From Balamuthia mandrillaris (lineage: Eukaryota > Discosea > Longamoebia > Balamuthiidae), in contig JAVKOQ010000153.1 in assembly GCA_031835245.1 (NCBI GenBank), forward strand, positions 1 to 64,000: DNA of 64,000 nt, written 5' to 3'. The notes below the pieces were generated by a model. That model was not told the origin of the DNA, searched no databases, and saw nothing but the letters and a program-made list of their open reading frames with translations. Of this stretch, positions 50,088 to 60,325 are shown piece by piece. How positions within the stretch are numbered: the stretch's first letter is position 1; every line of letters begins with the position of its first letter. The position numbers and the translations under genes were made by a program.

Positions 50088-51315
50088 GGAGAGAGAGAGA
50101 CGGAGTGAGAGTAGGAAAACTGGTGAGCAGGTGGGAGAGACGGAGACAAAACTTACCGTTGCAGTTCCTTATCCAAGAAGGCCATGACGTCCTTCGTCGA
50201 TAAGTTCTCAAAAATACCATCACAGGCGAGCAACAGGGAGTCACCCTCATCCGCATCGATCACAGTAATATCCGGCAACGGGCTGACCCTCTGCTCCACC
50301 AAACTCAGCCCGTCTTCCTGTTTATATCGCGCATCGCCCAACGCCCTCGACATGGCCAAGCTTCTGTCCACCCGAGCTCGTCTCACCGTTCCTCCAGCGT
50401 GCTCGATGCGTTTCTTCTCTTGAGGAATGGTGGGCACGTGGTCCAGCGTCAAAGGAACAAACGTCGCATCGGAGCGACAATGAAGGACCGCTCTGCTATC
50501 ACCCACATTCGCAACTGTAAGTTTGTACTTCCCCAACTTTTTCTTCGATGTATTTGCTGCTTCTTTGGAAGAGCATTGTTCATGCTGTTGGGAAAGTCCA
50601 TGTTGTAGTTTCCAAGCGCGAACGTCGACTTTCCCTTCGCTTTGCAGAAAGTTTTTGTCGTACGAGTGCACAAACGGACAACCTTCTTCGGCGCATTCGC
50701 CCTCCAGCCACCTGGCGCATTCCTCTTTCTCCTCGTTTTGTTCCTGCAGTTCTGCCTCCACGTCCATGTCCTCAAGCATAGCTAACACCGCAGTGGAACC
50801 TCCTCCCACGTTGAACTGAACATTTATTTTTGTTGAAGTAAGATTAAGAAACCGAAAGAACGTAGAAGAAGCGTCTGAAGAGGAAGAAGCAGAAGAAGCA
50901 GAAGAAGCAGAAGAAGCAGAAGAAGCAGAAGAAGAAGAAGAAGAAGAAGAAGAAGAAGAAGAAGAACAAGAAGAACAAGAACAAGAAGGGGTGGAGGAAA
51001 ATCAAGCAGAGGAAGAACCAGAAGGGCAGAAGAGAAAAAGAGAGAAGCCGCAGAATGGAACAGAGAGACCAACCTCGAGTATTTTTTTGTCCAACTCCAC
51101 AAAGGATTGTTTGAGGCCGTTCCGTGTGACGGTGGAGAGTGAGTCGTTTATCATGGGGATAAGGTGCTGGGAGCAGTACTGCGCCGCCTCAAAATTGGCG
51201 TGCCCGTCAAACACCGCAAACAATGAAGTCCGCGGATGGTTCTTGTTCTGAAGAACAGAGGAATGAATGAGGAAGCCGCCAAGTGACGCACAAGGAGAGA
51301 GCGAACGCGGGAGAG

Positions 51316-51365
<50 letters not shown>

Positions 51366-51374
51366 AGAGACATA

Positions 51375-51423
<49 letters not shown>

Positions 51424-51603
51424 AGCAAGAAGCAAGGGACGACAAGGTGGAGAGAAAGTGATGAGCACCTCCAACGCAACAGCGTGCTCGTCCTCCATGG
51501 TGGTGCGATAGCCTTGCATGGAGGCCACTCCGACCCGAACGCGCGCGTCACCGTAGCGCTCCAGACATTTGTTGGTCAATGGATAAGGAAGTCTCTTGGC
51601 CAT
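49724..51603 (-). CDS. PP2C-family Ser/Thr phosphatase with an inserted CCCH zinc finger
   Basis: The start ATG is at 51601-51603. Family motifs in order: GYRTTMEDEHAV, SLFAVFDGHANFEAAQYC (metal-binding DGH), VGGGSTAVLAML, KLTVANVGDSRAVLHC, LDHVPTIPQEKKRIEHAGGT, AMSRALGDARYK, SLLLACDGIFENL and AGSNDNMTAMLVIL (last metal Asp-Asn). All metal ligands appear present. Between GSTAVLAML and KLTVANVGDS, where the family usually has a short link, lie about 75 extra residues. They contain ECARWLEGECAEEGCPFVHS, which fits a C-x7-C-x4-C-x3-H zinc finger. About four exons; the introns hold long (CT)n or TTC tracts on the sense strand (50030-50105, 50880-50975, 51318-51420). Substrate unknown. Confidence 0.85.
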
Positions 51604-51958
51604 TCTCTACTATTTTTTTTGTTTTGTATTTTTTACTTAAAATTTTATTTTTTTTCAACTCAAAGGGGGAGGAAGCAGTTCTTCTTTCCTTGTTTTCACT
51701 GTTTTTTGAATATAAAAATTTAAAAAGGTTCACAAAAAAAAAAAACAAAAGTAATTACTGAAACATTAAAAAAGAACAGGAAACTCGAAAAGAAATGAAA
51801 GAAAATAATCGTAGAAATGGTGGCAAGCTGGTGGAAAACAGACGGAAAATTAAAATTTCCTTTTCGTGATCACGTAATAATGACGCCACCTGCTTATTGA
51901 TGGGCAACCTATTAGCTCTTTGGTGAAAAATGCTATTAGCCTAGCTTTTCTCTCCTCT
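51604..51958. promoter_or_regulatory. Upstream region of the PP2C gene
   Basis: AT-rich with runs of T and A at 51610-51770. GTGATCAC (about 51867) and TGACGCCACC (about 51881) are possible factor sites. No gene is supported. Confidence 0.4.
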
Positions 51959-52306
51959 CTACGCTCCTCCGTTGAGGCCGCTTCCATGGCCTGCTCTCCT
52001 TTGTCTTTCTGCCTCTGTTTTTCTGGCAGCCTCGTGCAGAGCTCCTTTTAACTGATCAAATTGTTCATTGATGTCATGAAAGACTTTGTTGACTGCATGA
52101 GGAGAGGGGAGCATTTTTTTTTTTTTGTGTGTGAGTGCAGAACCAGCAACCATGAGAACATCATGGGAACGTACAGTTGATGTTTTTCCCCAGGGCATCC
52201 GCTGAGGGCGGGGTTCTTTCGCTCGCTCAAACCAGCTCGCCATGGGCTCCTCCGCCTTCTGCCTGTTCTTTCTCGGATTGCCCAGTTTCTTCCCACTTCC
52301 CGCCAT
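51959..52306 (-). CDS. Small basic protein of unknown function (98 or 115 aa)
   Basis: Begins MAGSGKKLGNPRKNRQKAEE and ends QRRAGHGSGLNGGA. It has a basic N-terminus, an ASWFERAKEP segment and a helical AVNKVFHDINEQFDQLKGAL stretch that could form a coiled coil. A 51-nt GT-AG intron (52143-52093) is a multiple of three and free of stops; with it retained the protein has 17 extra residues around THKKKKMLP. The splicing signal is good (CTCCTCATGCAG), so the shorter form is more likely. No family was recognised. It is divergent from the transporter gene at 52930. Confidence 0.55.
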   Translation of the reverse strand: MAGSGKKLGNPRKNRQKAEEPMASWFERAKEPRPQRMPWGKTSTVRSHDVLMVAGSALTHKKKKMLPSPHAVNKVFHDINEQFDQLKGALHEAARKTEAERQRRAGHGSGLNGGA

Positions 52307-52929
52307 TTTTGTCCTCGCCTTTTATCGTGCCTTTCTCTTCTGTTGAGGGTTCTAAGTGATTCTCTCTTGTTTCTCCAAGTCGTCATATTCCACCATCGAG
52401 GGTTGGGCACCACTTGACTCCGCCTCTATTCTTGTAGACCGATGTGACGTGGCTGTCGACACCATCACTCTGAGCATAAAATAATTTACATTCTTCCATG
52501 CGTACTTTGCATTCTTAGCATTCTTACATATCTGAGAAAATCCCACGAATGCAGCAACGGCACGCGGCATTGGCTCGAATTAACAACGCAATGACAAATC
52601 CCTCGTCGACGATTCAAATTTTTAATTTTCCTCATTTTGTGTATATAAGCAGCTGTATTATCTCTTCTCCTCAACGCCCATTGTCGAATCCTTCCGTAAA
52701 GCTAACAAGCGTACTCCCTGCCCCTCTTCGCCTCCTTCGCCGCAAGAGACAACTGACCCTTTTAACTCACCCCTTTCGCACGCATTCTGCTGTTGGGAGC
52801 ATACATTACACACATACACTCACCACCTATGTCCCTGTTGTCTGTCTGGACTAAACGTAGACTCACCAAAACCACCAAGCTCATCCAATTCGCGCTCCGC
52901 GGCCTCGCTCCTAGTGCTTAAACACCAAA
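52307..52929. promoter_or_regulatory. Divergent promoter region between the small basic protein and the transporter
   Basis: GTATATAAGC (about 52641-52650) is a good TATA box facing the transporter, though about 280 bp from its ATG. GCTGTCGACACC near 52451 is a variant of the TGTCGACA motif. No gene is supported; open stretches here are short and uncharacteristic. Confidence 0.45.
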
Positions 52930-53826
52930 ATGACACTCTTCAACTCTTCTTCTTCTTCTTCTTCTTCCGATCCATCATTACCGTCAACTTTGACGACGAC
53001 AACGACATTGGCTTCACCCTCTTCTTGTGAGACATCCCTTCTGTTGCCTCGTCGTCGTTCCACCGTTTCTGCGTCGGGGTCCTTCACCTCCTCCCCGGTG
53101 CGCTACCTCCTCAGGTCTGTTACCCGGACAAAGTCCATCGAGCAGGCTGTGGCCGAGGAGAGAGCGGAGAGAGAGGCCGAGGCCGTCGGCCACAACAACA
53201 AAGCAGCCGGCCTGCGCAAAGCACTCTCCGTTTGGGATCTCATTGGTTTGTTCTTTCTTTCTTGTAGTATCTGTTCTTTTCTTTTGTTTGTAACGTGCTT
53301 TTTTTTTTTTTTGTTATCAGCTTATGGACTCGGAGCGAGCGTTGGCGCCGGTATCTTTGTGATAACGGGCCAAGCGGCTGCGTTGCACGCTGGACCCTCG
53401 GTGGTGCTCTCCTTTCTGATAGCGGGCATCGCCTGCGTGCTTTCTGCCCTTTGTTACGCTGAATTCGCTGCTCGTTTGCCCGTTGCTGGTACGCTTGATC
53501 CTCTCTTCTCTCGTTCTGTCTGCAGTGCTTCTCTGCGCTTTTCTCTTCTCTCTTCTCTTATTTTCCTGCTTGTCTGTTCTCCCGTTCTCTTTTCTGTCTT
53601 CTCTCGCTCTCTCACTGTTTCACCGAGATATCACGTCGACTGGATATTGACGGAACAAAACTCAAAAAACAAACAAAAAGGTTCGGCCTACTCGTACACG
53701 TACACCTCGCAAGGAGAGCTGTTGGCTTGGTTGATCGGGTGGGACCTTACGCTGGAGTATGGCATCTCTGCCGCCACTGTGGCTCGTGGATGGGGTGGTA
53801 TCTTTGAAAGCATGCTTCAACGTTTG

Positions 53827-53867
<41 letters not shown>

Positions 53868-55465
53868 GACGCGCTTCTTTTTCCTTTCTTCAAGAATGGG
53901 GAGTAAACGTGGAAAGCAAATGGTTGGCAGGTTTTCCAGTGGTAACAGTGGGAGGCGATGCTTTCGTGCTCAACGCCAGTCCCATTTCGGCAGTGCTCAT
54001 CCTTCTGTGCACCATCGTATTGGCTTTGGGAATTAAAGAGAGCTCTCGGTTGAACCTGTTTGCTACTGTTCTTAACATCGGTACCATCATCTTTATCATC
54101 ATCGCTGGTTCCTTTTACATCGACACCGATAACTATACCCCGTTTTTCCCTCAAGGTTTGTTCTGTTGCTCTTTTGCTTTGCGTTTCTTATTTGTTTGAC
54201 CATTCTCTTCTTTGCTCCTATTGTTTTATTTTTGTAGGCCCTTCCGGAATGTTCTATGGGGCAGCCCAAGTCTTCTTCTCCTTCATAGGCTTCGATTGTA
54301 TCACCTCTCTTGCTGAGGAGTCCTCTCGCCCTCAGCGCGACTTGCCCCTCTCCATCCTGGGATCGCTCTCCATAGCCACCATTCTCTACTGCGCCGTTGC
54401 GACCGTTCTCGTGGGCCTCATCCCAACGGCGTTATTGAAGGGAGTGGCCAATCCCATGGCGGCCGCTTTCGCTTACGTTGGCTTGGGATGGACCTCCAAG
54501 CTGGTAACCATCTTGATGTTGGTCATTGTTTGCATCACCACGTTATGTTGTTTGTTGGGGCAGCCGAGGATTTACTACAGAATGGCCAGGGATGGACTAT
54601 TGTGGCCGGCGTTTGGTACCATCAACAAACGCTTCCAGACTCCACGTACGTTGCTCGGCTTACTTCCGTCATTCTTCCATGCTTTTCCCTCCATGTTCGT
54701 TGGTTGTAACCAGAAACTTGTGTTATAGTGTTTTCGACCATCTTTACAGGCATCTTCGTCGCGTTGATCGCTTTCTTCATCGACATCGTTACGTTGGGTG
54801 ACATGATCAGCATTGGCACTCTCTTGGCATTCACTCTTGTCTGCGGAAGCACCATCGTCCAACGCTACACTAGCAAGAAAGAAGATGCCACCACTCTTCT
54901 TCTCAACAGGCGGAACAAGTTCTACAGGTTCTTCAACAAACGACAGCTGGTTCTGTTCTTGGTTTTGACGTTGACCTTTGGCGTCTTCCTCGTCAGCGTC
55001 CTCCTCAAAGAACTTCCCTCGGACCTCACGCTGCAACTCTCCCTTTGCATCCCAATCGGTGTTCTTCTGGTGGTTCTCCCATTTGTGGTGCTATGTCTGC
55101 TGCGCTCGGAGGACGTGCCCAAGACCTTCCACTGTCCTTTCATGCCTGTCGTCCCTTGCCTGGGCATCGCCGTCAACGTCTACCTCATGGTTGGCTTGGA
55201 CTGGCTGTCATGGCTTCGACTGGCTGGTTGGCTGCTCATCGGCTTGGTCATTTACTTGTGTTACGGAATGCAGCACTCCAAGCTGGCACAAACGGAGGAG
55301 GTGGTCATGGTCTCTTCGGCTTCTCCAAAGAAGTATGTGATCAACGCTGACGACGGCGAGGCTGGTTCCTATCCCTCTTCCGCCCTATCTTCTTCGGAAA
55401 GTGAGGAAGAGGAAGAAGAGAGGAAAAAAGGATTCTTGAAGATGAAGCTCGACAACCTTTTTTAA
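52930..55465 (+). CDS. Cationic amino acid transporter (CAT/SLC7-like, APC superfamily)
   Basis: A multi-pass transporter for basic amino acids at the plasma or vacuolar membrane. A long Ser/Thr-rich N-terminus (residues 1-60) precedes the CAT hallmark RTKSIEQAVAEE (human CAT: R-K-V). The helices follow: YGLGASVGAGIFVITGQAA (substrate-binding GAGIFV), GPSVVLSFLIAGIACVLSAL, YAEFAARLPVAG, SAYSYTYTSQGELLAWLIGW, TLEYGISAATVARGW, IVLALGIKESSRLN, FFSFIGFDCITSLAEES (the F-GFD motif), QRDLPLSILGSLSIATILY, GQPRIYYRMARDGLLWPAFG, then the last helices to VLCLLRSEDVPKTFHCPFMPVVP. The C-terminus is Ser/Glu-rich and cytosolic. About eight exons; one intron holds (CT)n (53828-53866). The stop is at 55463-55465. 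Confidence 0.9.
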
Positions 55466-56262
55466 ACCGATGTTACCAATAACATGTCATGTTATTTCGA
55501 CTCTTCTTGTTCTTTTGTCTTCTTTTATTTTTTTGCTTTACACTTCTTTCTTTCTTTGTCTTTCTCTCTTCGATGCCTCCGCATCTCCCTCTCATACATT
55601 CATACTCCTAGTTCGGTACTTCATTTGCTCTTGAGTTCGCGAATGCACTTCTTGAGCTTTTCCAGAGAGCAATACCCAGAACAGGTGTCGGCCAGTTTGG
55701 TCAGGTTGTGCTTGCCCGCTTTGACCAACGGGGCGAAGATCTCCGGTCAATGCTTTAGGGGGGGGGGGGCAATGCTTTGATCTGTTACTGAAAGTTTCAA
55801 ACCACCAATCAAAAATCAAAACAGAGGCTTAAACTTACCATAAAAAGGCCTTTTCTGTTGTCTTTTTCTTTGTCTCATCTCTAGCAGAGATCTTTCACGT
55901 CGACAAATTCCATTCTCCGCGTAAACAGAGCAATATTTGTCGACGTGAAAAATCTCTGCTTAGCATAAGTCAAGATGGAGCATGAACGGAAAAAGATGTA
56001 CCAAGAGAAAATGACGAAGGCAGGCTGTATCCTCCCAAGTTTTGCTTTCGAAAAACTTGGACGATCTCTCCTCTTCTTCCTCCTCTTGGTTGAGGCGCAG
56101 ATCCCGCCGCACCTTTTGGCACAATCCATTCATTGTCGACTGAAATAGAAAACCGTCGTGTGTCGACGTGAAAAGTCAAATGTCGACATGATTCTTCATG
56201 ACGACACCAAAAGCAGGGCGATCCAAACAAAAAAAGAAAAGAAGAAGCTACAAAACAAAAAA
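55466..56262. promoter_or_regulatory. Upstream region of the AP-3 sigma gene, with exon relic, dispersed repeat and long inverted repeat
   Basis: A minus-strand stretch (55737-55615) reads EIFAPLVKAGKHNLTKLADT then CSGYCSLEKLKKCIRELKSK and a stop, clearly protein-like, but no partner exon is seen. A G run (55758-55769) and a dispersed repeat (about 55780-55835) shared with 28.6 kb follow. Inverted arms at about 55883-55905 and 55935-55958 each contain CACGTCGACAAAT or its complement. TGTCGAC motifs recur at about 56130, 56160 and 56179, the last about 80 bp before the AP-3 sigma ATG. Confidence 0.5.
55883..55958. repeat. Long inverted repeat with TTTCACGTCGACAAAT arms
   Basis: The left arm reads GCAGAGATCTTTCACGTCGA then CAAAT. 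The right arm reads ATTTGTCGACGTGAAAAATC then TCTGC. They pair over about 23 bp with one or two mismatches, around a roughly 28-nt loop. The arms contain the recurrent TGTCGAC motif. Confidence 0.8.
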
Positions 56263-56934
56263 ATGATCTACGCCATTCTGATCATAAACAACCATGGCAA
56301 GCCCCGGCTAACCAAGTTCTACAAACACTACGTACGTGTTTTTCTTTTTGTTTAACTACGCTCTTTTTTTTCTTCAAAAAAAAAAAACTCTCTCCCCTTT
56401 CTTATAGCAGCTTTTAAGAAAGAGTTGTTGACTGATCGATGTGAATGCGAATCGGATCTCTGTATTTTTTTTTTAAAAAAAAAACTCAAACTTATGCAGA
56501 CGGAGGCACAGCAGCAGAAGCTCATTCGGGAGGTCTACCAGCAGGTCTCCAAGCGGACGGAGGTCATGTGCAACTTCCTGGAGGGCGGGGAGGAGTGGGG
56601 GGAGGACACCAAGCTCATCTACCGCCACTACGCCACCCTCTACTTTGTCTTTTGCGCCGACTCCTCCGAGAGCGAGCTGGGCATCCTGGACCTCATCCAC
56701 ATCTTCGTGGAGGCGCTGGACAAGTGCTTCGAGAACGTCTGCGAGCTGGACCTCATCTTCCACATGGACAAGGTGCACCACATCCTGGAGGAGGTGGTCA
56801 TGGGCGGCATGGTCCTGGAGACCAACCTCCAGACCATCCTGCAGGTCATCCAGGAGCAGAACAAGATTGAGAAGACGGAGAACCCGATCAAGACCGGCCT
56901 GCGAGAGGTTATGAGCAAAAAGATTTTCAAGTAG
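56263..56934 (+). CDS. AP3S1: AP-3 adaptor complex sigma subunit
   Basis: The small subunit of the AP-3 adaptor that sorts cargo from endosomes or Golgi to lysosomes. Exon 1 (56263-56331) encodes MIYAILIINNHGKPRLTKFY, nearly identical to human MIKAILIFNNHGKPRLSKFY. After one intron the second exon (from about 56500) runs TEAQQQKLIREVYQQVSKRT, NFLEGG, KLIYRHYATLYFVFC, DSSESELGILDLIHIFVEAL, DKCFENVCELDLIF and GGMVLETNLQTILQVIQEQN. The protein is about 167 residues; the human form is longer by a C-terminal extension not seen here. The second exon has strongly G/C-ending codons, suggesting high expression. Identification is secure. Confidence 0.95.
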
Positions 56935-57462
<528 letters not shown>

Positions 57463-58002
57463 TCATCTGTTCTTTCGCAGCATCTGTCTCTCCAGGCCAT
57501 CCAACACGCCGTCCAGCATTTCCTCCTGCTGGCCGCTGTAGTCCACCACGTTGCTGAGCAGCCTGGCCAGGGCGGTGGTGGGCCTCAGGTCGGAGGTGTG
57601 GCAGACCTCGCAGCTGCTGCCCCCCTCCTTCTCCTCGAAGCTCCACTCCACCCGCCCCTTTTGCAGGCCGCTCCACTGGCTGCTGATGACCTTGCGCCTC
57701 CTCTCCGTGCCGTCCTCCTCGTCCACCATCACCGCCGTGCGGGTCTGCAGGTTGGAGATGAGGTAGGGCAGGCTGCTGCTCTCCGGCTGGACCTCGAGGT
57801 GGCCCTCCTCCTCGTCGTAGTCGCAGTCGAAGCCGTCGTTCGGCCAGAGGTCCTCGTAGTTGGCCAGGTCGGAGAGCTCGCGGTGCAGCGCCTTGCAGGG
57901 GTGCGCAAAGACGCGGCAGCTGGAGGCCTGCGTGGGTTTCCACCACCAGCCCGCCTCCTGCGGTCCTTCCTTGTTGTTCTGATCTTCACGTTGCTCTGCC
58001 AT
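57463..58002 (-). CDS. Unknown acidic 179-residue protein
   Basis: Single exon from ATG (58000-58002). It has no signal peptide or membrane helix. Notable parts: GWWWKPTQASSCRVFAHPCK, ALHRELSDLANYEDLWPNDG, an acidic DCDYDEEEGHLEV stretch, LPYLISNLQTRTAVMVDEED, and a CEVCHTSD Cys pair near residue 135. It ends in a Leu-rich helix (DGVLDGLERQMLRKNR). Codons are strongly G/C-ending like the neighbouring AP-3 sigma exon, which supports it as a real expressed gene. No family was recognised, and a cytosolic or nuclear role is only a guess. Confidence 0.6.
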   Translation of the reverse strand: MAEQREDQNNKEGPQEAGWWWKPTQASSCRVFAHPCKALHRELSDLANYEDLWPNDGFDCDYDEEEGHLEVQPESSSLPYLISNLQTRTAVMVDEEDGTERRRKVISSQWSGLQKGRVEWSFEEKEGGSSCEVCHTSDLRPTTALARLLSNVVDYSGQQEEMLDGVLDGLERQMLRKNR

Positions 58003-58437
58003 GCTGCTTCCTTCTTCCTCAAATGTTTATTTCTGTTTTTGTTTTGTTTAAAAAAAACAGCCTGTCTGCCTTCTCGCCCTCGTCACACACGCTAGCGCGA
58101 AGCTTCTTGTCCCAAAGGGGGGAGGTTGGTCGTGGGTGGGACTCCTTCGTCGTTTTCCTTCTTTCTTTCTTTCACTTATTTTTTCGTGTATTATCTTTAT
58201 GAGGGAGTATGCGAAACCGTATGCGTTCCACTTTTGTCCATAACGAGATGCAGTAAGGTCAACCGCAAAGGGTTTGGACAAAAAATGCACGATCCTTAGT
58301 TGCATTTGAGTCGCTGGTAGGTATAATTTATTTTCAAGACGACATGAACATTTGTTCAAGACGACATGAAAATATTTTCACGACGACATGGAAATATCAT
58401 AATCCTACGAAGAAAGCAGAGGAGAGAGAGAGAGGAG
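58003..58437. promoter_or_regulatory. Divergent promoter with three evenly spaced GACGACATG motifs
   Basis: TTCAAGACGACATGAA begins at about 58333 and again at 58355; TTCACGACGACATGGAA begins at 58377. The spacing is 22 and 22 bp. They lie 60-105 bp before the ATG of the ubiquitin-conjugating enzyme. The rest (58020-58320) shows no gene. Confidence 0.7.
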
Positions 58438-58952
58438 ATGGCCGCAAAGAAAGACTACGTGGTACGTTTCGATTGATTTATATTTTGTTTTCCTTGATGG
58501 AATGGAAGTGGGTTCATGTTCATTCCAGCCGAGGCTGTTAACTCAACTTTGATTTTTCACAAAAAAATAAATTAAAAAACATGGCCAGAGGCGGTTACGC
58601 AAGGAGCTGCAGCAGCTGATCAAGGAGCCGGTGCCGCATATCGAGGCGCTGCCCAACCCCAACAACATCCTGGAGTGGCACTACGTCATCACGGGGCCTT
58701 CTGGCACTCCCTACCAAGGTTGGCTTCCTGGTTTCTTTTCAGCTTCCAATCACATTAGAAAACGTAGTGAAAGCGAACATCAAAAAATGAATGAATAGGA
58801 GGGCTCTACCATGGGAAGCTCAAGTTCCCTTCCGAGTACCCCTTGAAGCCGCCGGGCATACTCATGCTGACCCCCAACGGACGGTTCAAGACCAACTCCC
58901 GCCTGTGCCTCTCCATGTCTGACTGTACGAGTTTGCTCTCTCTTGTTTTTTG

Positions 58953-58998
<46 letters not shown>

Positions 58999-59797
58999 TT
59001 TGCTGTTTTGGTTATTATTTTGTGTGAAGGAACAACCTTGCTCACCTGGCATGCCTTTTGTCTTGCTTGCTCTACTTCGCTTCTCTTCGTCGTTCTCTTC
59101 TCTTCTCTTCTCTTCTCTTCTCTTCTCTTCTCTCCGTCGTTTGTTCTCTGTTTCTCTCCTCTCTTATCCAATGCATAGTTCACCCGGAGACGTGGAATCC
59201 CTTGTGGAGCGTTGGCAGCATTCTGACCGGTCTCCTGTCTTTCATGGTTCTCCCTCTCTTTCCTCTTTCGATGCTCTTCTTCCCAATCCTTCTTTTCCTT
59301 CTTGTTTCTCGTGTCTCTTTTGTCTTGCCTCTCTCATCGTTTCATCGTTCTCGTGTGTTCGTTTTTAACTAACGCATTTTCTTTTGTGTTTGTTTTCACC
59401 ACAACCACAAACGACAGCTGGAGGATAAGCCAACAGCAGGAAGCATCCAAACGAGCGACTCTGAGAAACGCCAATTCGCCCGTCACTCGATGGAGTTCAA
59501 CAAGAAGGACCCCATGTTCAAAAAGCTGTTCTCTCACCTCATCGAGCGATACGAACGAGAAGCCCAGGAGGAGGCAGCCAAACAAGCCGCCGCCTCCGAA
59601 GGACAAGAAGCAGGAGGAGGAGGGGAAACACCGAAGCAGCAACAAGGTACCGCGAGCGTTCTTGTCGATGTGATCACTTTGTTGGCTTTTCTGTTGTTGG
59701 TTTTTGTGTTGTTGAAACTATTTTATCTTTCTTGAAAAGTTTTGTTTTTAAAAAACAAAAGATAAAATGGAATCTCTCTTTCTTTGCCTTTCTGTCT

Positions 59798-59837
<40 letters not shown>

Positions 59838-60114
59838 CTCGTTTACTCTCTCTCTCTCTCCCTCTCTCGCTCTCTCTTCTCTTTCTCTCTTCTCTCTGTC
59901 TCCTCGTTCTCTCTCTTGGCTAATGTCATTCGTTTCTCTGCACAGGAGAGGAGGAGGAAGAGGAGGAGGAAGAAGCAGCAGAAAAGCGGGACGAGAGGGA
60001 AGAGCCAGGGGGAGAAGGAGAAGCCGCAGCAGCACCAAAGCCGCCGCCGCCGCCGCAGCAGCAGCGAAGAAAGAAAGGCGGAAAGAAGAAAGGCAGACGA
60101 GGAAGGAGGTGATG
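58438..60114 (+). CDS. UBE2J/Ubc6-type ubiquitin-conjugating enzyme with alternative C-termini
   Basis: Ubc6 and UBE2J2 are tail-anchored ER enzymes of protein quality control. Exon 1 is MAAKKDYV (58438). Then come [20 protein letters not shown] (from about 58585), [57 protein letters not shown] (active-site Cys in RLCLS), [20 protein letters not shown] and [20 protein letters not shown], all matching UBE2J2. After TPKQQQ two ends are possible. Without splicing, the frame continues for [20 protein letters not shown] and ends KLFYLS with a stop at 59733-59735, a classic tail anchor. With a GT-AG intron (about 59649-59945) it continues as an acidic, then Pro-rich, then basic tail ([13 protein letters not shown], stop about 60112-60114). 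Only the core identification is certain. Confidence 0.85.
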
Positions 60115-60325
60115 TTTTCTTTGAAGAGGTCCCATAGCGCCACAAAATAAGCAAGAAAACTGGACATTTCTTGTTTGCGGTGCCTCCTCCGCGTTTCCTT
60201 CTTTGTCGACAAAAACTGAAATTTTGTCGCAAACAAACCGAAAATTGGTGTGTTTTAGCTTTTTTCAATATATAAAAAAAAATTTAAAGTGGAAAAAAAA
60301 AACAAATAAATAAAAAGAAGCGAGA
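60115..60325. promoter_or_regulatory. Upstream region of the DnaJ gene
   Basis: TTTGTCGACAAAAAC (about 60202-60216) and a half-copy TTTTGTCGCAAAC 15 bp further on lie 100-125 bp before the DnaJ ATG. The last 60 bp are A-rich. Confidence 0.55.

Noticed and set aside
56445-56870. Ala/Gly/His-rich frames over the AP-3 sigma exon
   Set aside because: Shadows caused by G/C-ending codons of the real gene, whose frame matches AP-3 sigma almost residue by residue.
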